Shown one piece after another: positions 8,479 through 17,350 of a stretch of DNA of 64,000 bases. A model generated the notes under the pieces. It did no database searches. It was not told the DNA's origin and was given only the letters and a program-made list of their open reading frames with translations. The translations under genes and the position numbers were made by a program. Position 1 is the stretch's first letter. Each line of letters opens with the position of its first letter. The stretch is from Agromyces sp. LHK192 (GTDB lineage: Bacteria > Actinomycetota > Actinomycetes > Actinomycetales > Microbacteriaceae), in NCBI RefSeq assembly GCF_004006235.1, contig NZ_CP034753.1:62001-126000 (forward strand), given 5' to 3'.

Positions 8479-9924
8479 TCACTCCATGCCGTCGAGGATC
8501 GCCACCAGGTCGTCGAACGTCGTCCGCGGGTTGAGGATCGCGAACCGCGTGTTGGGCCGCCCCGCGTGGGAGCTCGGCACGACGAACGCGCGCTGCTCGT
8601 CGAGCAGCCTCGCCGACCACCGGTCGTAGTCGGCCTTCGACCAGCCGACCCGCTCGAACACGACGACGCCGAGCTGCGGGTCGCGCACGAGCGCGAAGCC
8701 CTCGCGTGAGCGGATCTCGTCGGCGATGCGCGCGGCGAGTTCGATCGACGCGGTCACCGCGTCGCGGTAGGCGCCGGCGCCGTAGCTCGCGAGCGAGAAC
8801 CAGAACGGCAGGCCGCGGGCCCGCCGGGTGAGGTGCGCCGCGTAGTCCGACGGGCTCCAGTCGGCGGTCTCGGTGAGCGTGTCGAGGTACTCGGCGTGCT
8901 GGGTGTGCGCGCGCCGGCCGGTCTCGGGGTCGCGGTAGATCAGCGCGCACGCGTCGAACGGCGCGAACAGCCACTTGTGCGGGTCGACGATGACCGAGTC
9001 GGCCTGTTCGACGCCCGCGAAGCGGTGCCGGGCGAGCGGCGACAGCATCGCGGCGAGCCCGTAGGCGCCGTCGACGTGCAGCCAGAAGTCGTACTCCTGC
9101 TTGAGGGCCGCGATGGAGGCGATGTCGTCGACGATGCCGAAGTTCGTGGAGCCGCCGGTCGCGACGACCGCGAACACGGATGCCCCGTGCTCGTCGAGCG
9201 CGCCCCGCACGGCGTCCCCGCGGAGCGTGCCGTCGTCGTCGGGCTGCACCTTGACGATCTCGATGTCCATGACGCGGGCCGCCGACGCGACCGAGGAGTG
9301 CGCCTCGGCGCTGCACACGACCTTCCAGCGGGCCGGATGATCCTCGTCGGCGAGCGTGAGTCGGACGCGTGCCGCTTCGCGGGCCGCGACGAGCGACGAC
9401 AGGTTGCCGAGCGTGCCGCCCTGCACGAACACGCCGCCGGCGCCGGCGGGCAGCCCGAACTCGCCGGCGAGCCAGGTCAGCACCTCGTTCTCGGCGTGCA
9501 CGGCGCCCGAGCCCTCGAGCCAGGATCCGCCGTACAGGGCGCTCGCCGACACGACGAGGTCGAACGCGGTCGCCGCCTTCGTCGGTGCGGTCGGGATGAA
9601 CGACAGGTACTGCGGGTGGTCGGTGGTGATGCAGGCCGGTGCGAGCACGTGCTCGAAGATCGACAGCGCGCGCTCGGCGCCGATGCCGCCCTCGTGGATG
9701 GTGCGGCCGGCCAGCCGGTTGAGCTCGGCCTGCGTCTCGGGCTTGTCGAGCGGGGTGTCGTCCGAGAGCATGCGGCGACGCGAGTAGTCGAGCACGAGGT
9801 CGACGATGCGCTCGTTCTCGGCGGTGACGTCGTGCATGCGCGCCGGGCCCGCCGCGGGGGCGGGGCGTCGGGCGGTCGTGGCGTCGTGGCGGCCGTGGGT
9901 TCCGAGTGCGTCGGTCATGGTCAT
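8479..9924 (-). CDS. PLP-dependent group II decarboxylase
   Basis: A 481-residue pyridoxal-phosphate decarboxylase of the aspartate/glutamate/diaminobutyrate/aromatic amino acid group. The PLP lysine lies in SVIVDPHKWLF (near residue 290) and the cofactor-ring histidine in SAEAHSSV. HVDGAYG supplies the aspartate that contacts the pyridine nitrogen. I choose the ATG at 9924 because CCCGGAGGACGAT precedes it; the longer open frame to 9975 has no ribosome site. The substrate cannot be settled from sequence alone; an amine-forming role is likely. It stands alone, with the Lrp regulator upstream on the same strand. Confidence 0.9.
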   Translation of the reverse strand: MTMTDALGTHGRHDATTARRPAPAAGPARMHDVTAENERIVDLVLDYSRRRMLSDDTPLDKPETQAELNRLAGRTIHEGGIGAERALSIFEHVLAPACITTDHPQYLSFIPTAPTKAATAFDLVVSASALYGGSWLEGSGAVHAENEVLTWLAGEFGLPAGAGGVFVQGGTLGNLSSLVAAREAARVRLTLADEDHPARWKVVCSAEAHSSVASAARVMDIEIVKVQPDDDGTLRGDAVRGALDEHGASVFAVVATGGSTNFGIVDDIASIAALKQEYDFWLHVDGAYGLAAMLSPLARHRFAGVEQADSVIVDPHKWLFAPFDACALIYRDPETGRRAHTQHAEYLDTLTETADWSPSDYAAHLTRRARGLPFWFSLASYGAGAYRDAVTASIELAARIADEIRSREGFALVRDPQLGVVVFERVGWSKADYDRWSARLLDEQRAFVVPSSHAGRPNTRFAILNPRTTFDDLVAILDGME

Positions 9925-10078
9925 ATCGTCCTCCGGGATGCTGATGGAGCGTGCACCAGTGTGCGCACGGGGCATCCGAAACGCAAATCATTCGCGTGAA
10001 ATCCGCTTGAAACGCAAGAAATCACTCATCAGACGCGAACAGCGCAATATTCCGGTGTTTCGCGGTGGATCTCGCCGA

Positions 10079-11080
10079 CTACGGGATCGGCACCGACCGG
10101 CCCGTCGAGCGACCGCGCGCGTCCAGCAACCGGCCGAGGTGCTTGTGGACGCGCAGCACCATCGAGCGATCGATGATGCGGGCGCCCGGCATCCTTCGCT
10201 CGAGTTCGGCCTCGATCCGCAGCACCTCGGGCTTGGTGCGCGCACCGGCCGCGACGATGAGGTTCCCCGGGCCCGTCGTGATCGACGCGTACTGGACCGC
10301 CGGGAGGTCGACCAGCGCCTGCGCGGACTCGACGAGCGACGGCGCGGGCACCTGGACGAAGTACCAGGCCGCGAGGGGCCAGTTCGAGTGCGGTCCGGCG
10401 ACGTCGGTGCGCAGCACGAGGTCGCCCGTGCGGCGCAGCAGCGCGATCGCGTCGGCCGCCCGTTGCGCGCTGATCCCCACGGCGGTGCCGACGGCGGCGT
10501 ACGCCGCGCGCGGATCGTCGGACAGCGCCAGACGGATGCCGCGCGCCAGGTCGGCCGGGATGTGCCTGGCCGCGCCCGGCCTCGGCGGCCTCGGCGCCGG
10601 AATCAGGGTGCGCTGCCCCGGCGAGAGGGCCTGCACGGTCCAGTCCGAGCCCAGGCGCACGACGTCGTTGACGACGTGGGTCCGGATGCTGCGCACGCCC
10701 GGCACCGACCCCAGCCGGTCGAGCACGAAGTCGGCCAATTGGTCGTCGTCGGCGGCGACGAGCGTCGCCACGAAGTCCCGGCGCCCGGCCGTCAGGTCGA
10801 TCGAGTAGATCTCGGGGACGGCGGCGGCCGCATCTGCCGCGCGGAGCACCTCGCCCGGCTCGCACGAGAATTCGACGATCGCCCCGGCGCCGATCCTTGC
10901 CGATCCGCCGAGCGCGGTGATCCAGGCGTATCCCTCGGTCTCGATCCGCGCCCATCGGCGGGCGAGGGTGACGGCGTCGGTGCCGAGCACCCCGGCGAGG
11001 ACGTTCCACGGGGCCCGCGGCTCGAGCTGCAGGGCGTGGATCAGCTGCAGATCGAGATCGTCCAGACCGGAACGCTGCAT
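10079..11080 (-). CDS. Two-module Lrp/AsnC-family regulator
   Basis: A 333-residue regulator that contains two tandem Lrp/AsnC units, twice the usual length. The first winged helix begins at the N-terminus (LDDLDLQLIHALQLEPRA) and is followed by a ligand (RAM) domain; a second HTH appears at about residues 190-245 (ISAQRAADAIALLRRTGDL) followed by a second RAM-like region. Such proteins are common in actinobacteria and usually respond to amino acids or derivatives. AGAGGTG stands before the ATG at 11080. It is divergent from an MFS-amidohydrolase operon, its likely target. Confidence 0.88.
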   Translation of the reverse strand: MQRSGLDDLDLQLIHALQLEPRAPWNVLAGVLGTDAVTLARRWARIETEGYAWITALGGSARIGAGAIVEFSCEPGEVLRAADAAAAVPEIYSIDLTAGRRDFVATLVAADDDQLADFVLDRLGSVPGVRSIRTHVVNDVVRLGSDWTVQALSPGQRTLIPAPRPPRPGAARHIPADLARGIRLALSDDPRAAYAAVGTAVGISAQRAADAIALLRRTGDLVLRTDVAGPHSNWPLAAWYFVQVPAPSLVESAQALVDLPAVQYASITTGPGNLIVAAGARTKPEVLRIEAELERRMPGARIIDRSMVLRVHKHLGRLLDARGRSTGRSVPIP

Positions 11081-11192
11081 GCGAGCACCTCTGAATGTGA
11101 ATTTCCTGCAATGTACACGAGCTTCGCGCGATCGTACGACAGTGGGCGCCGCACCTCCGCACGTTTCCCTCGATCGAATGAGGAACCAGAAC

Positions 11193-12677
11193 ATGTCCGA
11201 ACCCACCTCCACGAGCCGGAGCGCCCGCAGTGCAGCGGGCCTCCTGCTCGTCCCGACGTTCGTCGCACTCGAACTGTTCGGCGGCGTGATCCAAGGGTGG
11301 ATCACCCCGCTGCTCGGCGAGATCGCGACCCACTACCAGGTCGGCGGCGGCGCCGTCGGCTGGATCCTCACCGTCGGCCTGCTCTCATCGGCCGTCTCCG
11401 TGCCGCTCATGACGATGCTCGCCGACCGCTACGGCGCCCGACGGATGCTCGTGCTCGCGGTCGCGCTGACCGCGATCGGATCGACGATGATCGCCTTCGC
11501 ACCCGTGTTCCCGCTCGTGCTCCTCGGGTCGATCGTGCAGGGGCCGGTCGCCGCGATGCTGCCGATCGAGATGTCGCTGCTCAAGCACCACCGCCCGGAA
11601 TCGGCGAACCGCATCGTCGGCATCCTCGTCGGCACCCTGACCTTCGGCGTCGCGCTCGGCAGCCTGGGCGGCGGACTCGTGATGGAGGCCGTCGGCGACC
11701 TCGTCGTCGCGCAGGCCATCGGCGCGGCACCGCTCGTCATCCTCGCGCTCGTCGTCGGCTTCACCGTTCCGTCGACGGCCGGCGACCCCGACCGGGTGGT
11801 CGACTGGGCCGGCGCCGGGCTGTTCGGCGTCGCACTGGTCGGCGTCATGTACGGCCTGTCGGAGGGGTCGAACGCCGGCTGGACCTCGCCGCTGGCGCTC
11901 GTGCCGCTCGTGCTCGGGCTCGTCGCCTTCATCGCGTTCCTCATGGTCGAGAACCGCGCCACCACGCCGCTCTTCGACGTGAAGCTGCTCCGCCGGGCGA
12001 AGCTCGGGGTGCCGATGGTGCTCGGCGTGCTGGTCGCCATGACGATGTTCGGCTCGCAGACTCCGACCGTGCTCTACCTCAGCGCCGATCCGGAGCTCGT
12101 CGGCTACGGCGCTGGATTCTCGACCGGCCTGGTCGGCATCGTGTTCGCGTCGACCGCGCTCGTCATGACCGCCGGATCGTTCCTCGCCCCGCTGCTCGCC
12201 CGGCGCGCCGGCCTGCGGGCGACGATCGTCGCAGCGTGCGTGCTCATGGCGGCGGGCATGGTCGTCCTGCTCGTCGCGCCGGCCGGCCCCGGGCTGGCCA
12301 CCGCCGTCTTCGCGACGACCGCGCTCGGCACGGGCGTCATGCTCGCGGTCCTTCCCGGCGTCGTGATCGACCGAGCGCCGGAGACGGCGTCCGCCTCGGT
12401 CTCGGGGTTGTACAACACCGGCCGCACGCTGGGCGGCTCGCTCGCGGGCGCGCTCGTGGCCTCGATCATGACCGCCTTCGTCGCGGCGGGGGCAGCCGGC
12501 ACGGTCGGCGACGCGCCCCCCGCGACCCCGTTCGCGGCGTTCCAGGTGATCTGGGCGATCTTCGCCGCCGTGCTCATCGCGGCCGCCGTCCTGGCGCTGT
12601 CGCTCGGCCCCCGCCGGGCCGCCACCCCGTCGCCGGCCACCGCCGACGATGCCCTCGAGATCGGAGCACGCCCGTGA
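11193..12677 (+). CDS. MFS transporter
   Basis: A 494-residue major facilitator permease with about 14 helices. The A-motif region reads LADRYGARRM after helix 2 and the C-motif-like GLYNTGRTLGGSLAGAL appears late, as in DHA2 antiporters. The ATG at 11193 is preceded by GAGGA at eight bases; an ATG five codons earlier lacks a ribosome site. The stop overlaps the GTG of the M20 hydrolase (GTGA). With the divergent Lrp regulator this looks like a module that moves and hydrolyses an N-acylated or conjugated amino acid. Confidence 0.88.
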   Translation: MSEPTSTSRSARSAAGLLLVPTFVALELFGGVIQGWITPLLGEIATHYQVGGGAVGWILTVGLLSSAVSVPLMTMLADRYGARRMLVLAVALTAIGSTMIAFAPVFPLVLLGSIVQGPVAAMLPIEMSLLKHHRPESANRIVGILVGTLTFGVALGSLGGGLVMEAVGDLVVAQAIGAAPLVILALVVGFTVPSTAGDPDRVVDWAGAGLFGVALVGVMYGLSEGSNAGWTSPLALVPLVLGLVAFIAFLMVENRATTPLFDVKLLRRAKLGVPMVLGVLVAMTMFGSQTPTVLYLSADPELVGYGAGFSTGLVGIVFASTALVMTAGSFLAPLLARRAGLRATIVAACVLMAAGMVVLLVAPAGPGLATAVFATTALGTGVMLAVLPGVVIDRAPETASASVSGLYNTGRTLGGSLAGALVASIMTAFVAAGAAGTVGDAPPATPFAAFQVIWAIFAAVLIAAAVLALSLGPRRAATPSPATADDALEIGARP

Positions 12678-13924
12678 CCCTCACCCAGGAGCAGACCATC
12701 GGCGACGCGTTCGCCGGCACGAGCCGTGCCCTCGCACGAGCCGCGGTCGAGTCGCATCGAGACGCGCTCGTCGCCCTCAGCCACGCCATCGGCGGCGACC
12801 CGGAGCTCGCGTTCGAGGAGCACCGCGCCGCGGCCCGCGTCGCCGACGTGCTCGAGGCCGACGGCTTCGCCGTCACGCGCGGTGCCTACGACCTGCCGAC
12901 CGCGGTGGAGGCCGTGTACGGCAGCGGCGACGTGACCGTCGCGGTCGTGGGCGAGTACGACGCGCTGCCCGGGGTCGGCCACGCCTGCGGCCACAACGTG
13001 ATCGCCGGCGCCGGAGTCGGCGCCGCGATCGGCCTCCGTGCCGTCGCCGACCGCCTCGGCATCCGTGTGAAGTTCCTCGGGACACCGGCTGAGGAGCTCG
13101 GCGGCGGGAAGATCCTCATGCTGCAGCGCGGCGCCTGGGACGACTCGACGTTCTCGCTCATGGTGCACGGCGGGCCGTGGGCGCAGATCGCCTCGAGCGG
13201 ATTCGCGACGCAGGCGTACGAGCGCATCATCGCCACGTTCCGCGGCCGCGCGGCGCACGCGGCGGCGATGCCCCACGAGGGTGTGAACGCCGGCGACGCG
13301 ATCACGCTCGCGCAGGTCGGGCTGGGCCTGCTGCGCCAGCAGTTGCGCAAGACGATCGTGGTCGGTTCGTTCGTGGTCTCCGCCGGTGGCGCGACCAACG
13401 TGATCCCCGACACCGGTGTGCTCGAGGTCGAGATCCGCGGTAACACCGACGAGGAGTGGCGCGACGCGCGGGCTCGCGTGCGACGCGTGCTCGAGGGAGC
13501 GGCGCTCGCCGCCGGTTGCGCGCTCGAGATCGAGCAGCCCGAACTGCCGTATGCGCCGCTCGACTCCGACGCCGACCTCTCTCGGCTGTTCGACGAGGCG
13601 ATCTCGGGCGACCTGGCGTACGACCTCGTTCCGAAGCCCGAGGGAATCGCGGGCGGGTCGACCGACATGGGCAACGTGTCGCAGTACCTCCCGTCGATCC
13701 ATCCGATGATCGCGCTCCTGGGCGTCGAGGCGGTGCCGCACCACCAGAGCTTCGCGGCGGCCGCCGTCTCGCCGGCAGGTGACCGGGCCGTCGTCGACGG
13801 CGCGATCGCGCTCGCGCTCACCGCGGTCGGCGCCGTCGAAGACGACGCGGTGCGCGAGCGGCTCCTCGCCGCGCAGGCCGTGAGGCCCCGCTATCTCGAC
13901 TCGGCCGCTGCCGCCGCGGACTGA
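12674..13924 (+). CDS. M20-family amidohydrolase (AbgB/aminoacylase type)
   Basis: A 416-residue zinc peptidase of the M20D group, which cleaves N-acyl amino acids, p-aminobenzoyl-glutamate or related amides in the cytosol. Metal-site blocks visible are VGEYDALPGVGHACGHN (residues about 93-109), GTPAEELGGGK, a dimerisation domain with FRGRAAHAAAMP, and the late PHHQSFA. The GTG start overlaps the MFS stop. A strong hairpin follows the stop codon, closing the operon. The exact substrate is unknown; the transporter may bring it in or export the product. Confidence 0.9.
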   Translation: MTLTQEQTIGDAFAGTSRALARAAVESHRDALVALSHAIGGDPELAFEEHRAAARVADVLEADGFAVTRGAYDLPTAVEAVYGSGDVTVAVVGEYDALPGVGHACGHNVIAGAGVGAAIGLRAVADRLGIRVKFLGTPAEELGGGKILMLQRGAWDDSTFSLMVHGGPWAQIASSGFATQAYERIIATFRGRAAHAAAMPHEGVNAGDAITLAQVGLGLLRQQLRKTIVVGSFVVSAGGATNVIPDTGVLEVEIRGNTDEEWRDARARVRRVLEGAALAAGCALEIEQPELPYAPLDSDADLSRLFDEAISGDLAYDLVPKPEGIAGGSTDMGNVSQYLPSIHPMIALLGVEAVPHHQSFAAAAVSPAGDRAVVDGAIALALTAVGAVEDDAVRERLLAAQAVRPRYLDSAAAAAD

Positions 13925-13948
13925 GTCGACCTCGGGGCATCCGCCCCC

Positions 13949-13987
13949 GTGCTGCCCCTGATGCCTCGCTCGCGTCAGGGGCGGCAC
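13949..13987 (+). terminator. Hairpin terminator behind the M20 gene
   Basis: A 13-base stem GTGCTGCCCCTGA / TCAGGGGCGGCAC with one G-T wobble and a 13-base loop, starting 25 bases after the M20 stop codon and followed by AATACT. It marks the end of the MFS-M20 operon. Confidence 0.7.
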
Positions 13988-14050
13988 AATACTGAGGAAG
14001 ACTCGATCACACGGCGCTCGCACGCCGAGCACCCGACCTCAGGGGGAGCC

Positions 14051-15157
14051 ATGCCGATCAGGGTGGGCGGAATCGAACTGCACGTCGGGCCGACCTCGGT
14101 CGGCGGACCCGACGACCTCGACCGCGCGATCCGCGAGTTCATCGAGGGCGCCGACCATTCGCTCGCGATCGCCGTGCAGGAGATCGACTCGCGGCCGATA
14201 GCCGAGGCCATCGTCGCCGCCCGGCAGCGCAAGGTGAAGGTCCGCATCATCGTCGAGGGCGACTACCTCACCGAGGAGAAGGCCGTCGCCGACCCCTGGA
14301 CCGGTCGCGGCGCCCACGACGAGAATCGCGAGATCCTCTCGGCGCTCCTCAAGACCCGCGTCGACGTCGTCAGCGACCTCAACCCGAAGATCTTCCACCA
14401 GAAGTTCATCGTGCGCGACAGCGGCAAGTCGGGCGCCGCCGTGCTGACCGGATCGACGAACTTCACGCGCACCGACACCGGCACGAACGCCGTCACGGGC
14501 GCGGGTGCCGGGCAGAACCTCAACCACGTCGTGATCCTGCACGGCCAGCGCGCCGCCACCCAGTACCTGCGCGAGTTCGATCGCATGCGGTCGGGCACGT
14601 TCGGGGCGCTGCACGACCGCGTAGAGGCGAGCCCGTCGGAGTTCGGCCTGCCGAAGCTGCGGGTCAAGCCGCTGTTCGCGCCGCGCCACGGCCCCGAGAT
14701 GGAGATCATGAAGCAGATGCTGAAGTCGAAGCAGCGCATCGACTTCGCGATGTTCACGTTCGCGCAGTCGTCGGGCATCGACGACACGATGATCCGGCTG
14801 CGGCCGACGCTCGGCAGCATCCGCGGGGTGCTCGATCGCGACCAGGGCGCGGCGGAGTGGGCGGCGACCACCGGCCTCGGTGCGGGCGGCGTCGAACTGT
14901 TCGCCAATCGGCGCGGCAGTGGGGTGCGCAAGCTCCACCACAAGCTGATGGTCATCGACGAGCGCCTGACGATCGTGGGCAGCTTCAACTACACGGCACC
15001 GGCGAACACGCTGAACGACGAGAACATCGTGGTGCTCGGCGACCTCGAGGAGCAGGACTCCGCCGCCGAGGACGCGCAGCGGCAGGTCGCCGCCTACGCG
15101 CTCGCCGAGATCGACCGCATCATCGCCGACCTCTCGGTGCCGGTGCCGGTGGTCTGA
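14051..15157 (+). CDS. Phospholipase-D-like phosphodiesterase
   Basis: A 368-residue protein with two PLD active-site repeats. The first HKD-type motif is HQKFIVRDSG near residue 117 followed by GSTNFT; the second is HHKLMVIDE near residue 297 followed by GSFNYT. Two repeats form one active site that cleaves phosphodiesters in lipids or nucleic acid. There is no signal peptide, so it acts in the cytosol; relatives include nucleases such as the Nuc/BfiI type. GGGGGAGCC precedes the ATG at 14051. No partner gene is evident. Confidence 0.88.
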   Translation: MPIRVGGIELHVGPTSVGGPDDLDRAIREFIEGADHSLAIAVQEIDSRPIAEAIVAARQRKVKVRIIVEGDYLTEEKAVADPWTGRGAHDENREILSALLKTRVDVVSDLNPKIFHQKFIVRDSGKSGAAVLTGSTNFTRTDTGTNAVTGAGAGQNLNHVVILHGQRAATQYLREFDRMRSGTFGALHDRVEASPSEFGLPKLRVKPLFAPRHGPEMEIMKQMLKSKQRIDFAMFTFAQSSGIDDTMIRLRPTLGSIRGVLDRDQGAAEWAATTGLGAGGVELFANRRGSGVRKLHHKLMVIDERLTIVGSFNYTAPANTLNDENIVVLGDLEEQDSAAEDAQRQVAAYALAEIDRIIADLSVPVPVV

Positions 15158-15183
15158 GACGGCAGCCGGTGGGTTGAGGCCGG

Positions 15184-16065
15184 TCAGCCGAGGATCGGAT
15201 CGAGCACCGGGTGCAGGTGCCGGGTGCCGAGCACGGATGCCGCGTGCTGCGCACCCGCGCGCAGCGCGTCGTCGACTGGGGCTCCCGCGAGGGTGGCGTC
15301 GAGCACGCCGGCCATGAACGCGTCGCCGGCCCCGTTGGTGTCGCGCACGTCCACCGGGACCGCCGCGACCCGGTGCAGCGTCGGGTTGCCGTCGCCGTTG
15401 CCGTCGCTGTCTCGCGCGACCGCGATCGCCCCTTCGGCACCGAGCGTGCACACCGCGAGCGACGCGCCGCGCTCGACGACCGACCGCAGGAACGGCAGCG
15501 GGTCGCCGATGCGGTCGCCGTTCATGAACACGGCGTCGGATGCCTCGAGGAACGGGCGGTGGAACTCGGCCGCGCCGTCGTAGTCGTGCAGGTCGGTCCA
15601 GATGGGCCGACCGGTCGCGACAGCGTCGGGCACGAGTCGCCGCGAGCGTTCCGCGAGGTCGAGCACGATCACGTCGGCGCCGGCCATGGCGGCGATGACG
15701 TCGGATGCGGGGCCGTCGGGGGCATCCGTCGGCGTCGACAGGTAGAGCGACACGCGCTCGCCGGCCGCGGTCATCAGGTTGCAGTGGCGTTCGGTGCGAT
15801 CGGATGCCTCGGCCAGCAGTTCGACTCCGGATGCCCCGAGGGCCTCGCGCACGCGCCGGCCGTCGGCATCGTCGCCGATGAGGGCGTGCAGCGCGACATC
15901 GCGGCCGAGCGCCGCGAGCCCGAGGGCCTTGCCGGCGGAGGTGCCGCCGACCGTCTCCCACTCGTCGAGCGCGAACTGCATGTGCGGGGTCGGCTCGGGG
16001 AGCCGGTCGAGCAGGACGATGCGGTTCCACGAGGCGGGGCCGACGATGCAAACGCTTGCAGGCAT
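15184..16065 (-). CDS. PfkB-family carbohydrate kinase
   Basis: A 293-residue ribokinase-like kinase. The C-terminal PfkB signature DTNGAGDAFMAG (about residues 239-250) contains the catalytic aspartate and the anion-hole glycines; the N-terminal glycine motif is GGTSAGKALGLAALG. It phosphorylates a sugar or nucleoside whose identity is not readable. The gene stands alone: convergent with the PLD gene and divergent from the glycosylase, with a palindromic repeat in the latter gap. Confidence 0.88.
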   Translation of the reverse strand: MPASVCIVGPASWNRIVLLDRLPEPTPHMQFALDEWETVGGTSAGKALGLAALGRDVALHALIGDDADGRRVREALGASGVELLAEASDRTERHCNLMTAAGERVSLYLSTPTDAPDGPASDVIAAMAGADVIVLDLAERSRRLVPDAVATGRPIWTDLHDYDGAAEFHRPFLEASDAVFMNGDRIGDPLPFLRSVVERGASLAVCTLGAEGAIAVARDSDGNGDGNPTLHRVAAVPVDVRDTNGAGDAFMAGVLDATLAGAPVDDALRAGAQHAASVLGTRHLHPVLDPILG

Positions 16066-16099
16066 GTGCCGAGCGTACTGCCCCGGCGGCAGACGCCGG

Positions 16100-16170
16100 A
16101 TTCAGGAGATCGGAAGCTGCTCAGGACGAGAACGGCGATTTCGTCCTGAGCAGCTTTCCAACTCCTGAAT
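16100..16170. repeat. Dispersed palindromic repeat, copy 1
   Basis: A hairpin-forming element: left arm ATTCAGGAGATCGGAAGC plus TGCTCAGGACGA, right arm its complement with three mismatches in 30, around an 11-base loop. Two further copies lie at 32768-32840 and 40096-40166. This copy lies between two divergent genes, so it is not a terminator for either; it looks like a REP- or MITE-type intergenic repeat. Confidence 0.8.
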
Positions 16171-16241
16171 CGGGGAGTGCACGCCACGTCGCTGGGGCTC
16201 TCGCACAGGCGGCGGTCGGCGGCAGGGGTCAGACTGGAGCG

Positions 16242-17159
16242 GTGATCGCCGAACACCGTCTCGACTGGGAGCCGCGGCATCCGACCGACCTGCGCCTCAC
16301 GGTCGGCGGGCTGCGCCGCGGCCCCGGCGACCCGGCCTACGCGACCGGGCCCGACGGATCGATCTGGCGGGCGACGCGCATGCCCGAGGGCGTCGCTACC
16401 GTCCGCCTGCGCCGCATCGACGAGCGGATGCTCCGAGCCGAGGCCTGGGGTCCGGGCGCGGCCGCGGCCGTCGCGCAGGCGCCCGAACTCTGCGGCGACG
16501 GCGACGACCCGGGCGCCTTCGAGCCGCTCCTCCCGGTGCTCCGCGACGCGCACCGGCGGTTCGAGGGGCTGCGCGTGCCGCGCTCCGCGCGGGTCTTCGA
16601 GGCGCTCGCGCCGGCCATCCTGGAGCAGAAGGTCATCACGCTGCAGGCGCACGAGTCGTGGCGCCGGCTGCTGCACCGCTTCGGCGAGGTCGCGCCCGGG
16701 CCGACGCCGCGGCCGATGCGGGTGCCGCCCGCGGCCGCGACGTGGGCGGTCATCCCGGTCTGGGAGTGGCACCGCGCCGGCGTCGACCCGCGTCGCGCGG
16801 GAACCATCGTCACCGCGGCGAAGTTCGCCGACCGCATCGAGGAGGCGGCCCGGATGCCTCCGGCCGAGGCCACGGCGCGGCTCACGCACTTCCCGGGCAT
16901 CGGCGCGTGGACCGCGGCCGAGGTCGCGCAGCGCGCGTTCGGCGACGCCGACGCGGTGTCGGTCGGCGACTACCACCTGTCGAACTTCGTCGGGCATGCA
17001 CTCGAGGGTCGCGACATGACCGACGACGAGATGCTGGTCGCGCTCGAACCGTGGGCGGGCCAGCGCTACCGCGTCATCCGGCTGCTCGGCCACGCCGGGG
17101 TGCGCGGCCGGCCGAGCCGCGGCCCGCGGATGCCGTTCGTCGACCACGCCTGGCACTGA
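16242..17159 (+). CDS. DNA-3-methyladenine glycosylase-like HhH-GPD protein
   Basis: A 305-residue helix-hairpin-helix base-excision glycosylase of the AlkA type. The hairpin reads LTHFPGIGAWTAAEVAQRA (about residues 210-228) and the catalytic aspartate follows in VSVGDYHL. An earlier ILEQKVITLQA helix is typical for the family. It would remove alkylated purines from DNA. The start is ambiguous: the GTG at 16242 with CAGACT seven bases before it suggests a leaderless message, while the longer open frame would run through the palindromic repeat and is unlikely. Confidence 0.85.
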   Translation: MIAEHRLDWEPRHPTDLRLTVGGLRRGPGDPAYATGPDGSIWRATRMPEGVATVRLRRIDERMLRAEAWGPGAAAAVAQAPELCGDGDDPGAFEPLLPVLRDAHRRFEGLRVPRSARVFEALAPAILEQKVITLQAHESWRRLLHRFGEVAPGPTPRPMRVPPAAATWAVIPVWEWHRAGVDPRRAGTIVTAAKFADRIEEAARMPPAEATARLTHFPGIGAWTAAEVAQRAFGDADAVSVGDYHLSNFVGHALEGRDMTDDEMLVALEPWAGQRYRVIRLLGHAGVRGRPSRGPRMPFVDHAWH

Positions 17160-17225
17160 ACCCGCGGTCCGGCAGGCGGAGCGCGCGACGATCGGCTCGG
17201 ACTCGTTACGCTGGCGGTCGGCGCG

Positions 17226-17337
17226 CAGTGCCGCAATACACCAGTGCCGCAATACACCAGTGCCGCAATACACCAGTGCCGCACTATCCCAGTGCCGCAT
17301 TACCGCAGTGCCGCATCACCGCAGTGTCGCGCCGCCA
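17226..17337. repeat. 16-base tandem repeat in leader of the esterase gene
   Basis: Three identical units CAGTGCCGCAATACAC (17226-17273) are followed by three diverged units starting CAGTGCCGCA and one degenerate unit, all at 16-base spacing. A -10 like TACGCT at 17207-17212 would place the repeat inside the 5' leader of the esterase mRNA, ending 13 bases before its ATG. Confidence 0.9.
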
Positions 17338-17350
17338 CGGAAGGAACCGG

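Noticed and set aside
9806..13924. Very long plus-strand frame (1372 codons) suggesting a giant protein
   Set aside because: Only the last 416 codons are the M20 hydrolase. The upstream part runs antisense to the Lrp gene and out of frame through the MFS gene.
16100..16170. Hairpin as a terminator
   Set aside because: It lies between the 5' ends of two divergent genes, so there is no transcript for it to end; better explained as a dispersed repeat.
17226..17337. CRISPR-like array
   Set aside because: The 16-base units are directly joined with no spacers of other sequence, and no cas gene is near.
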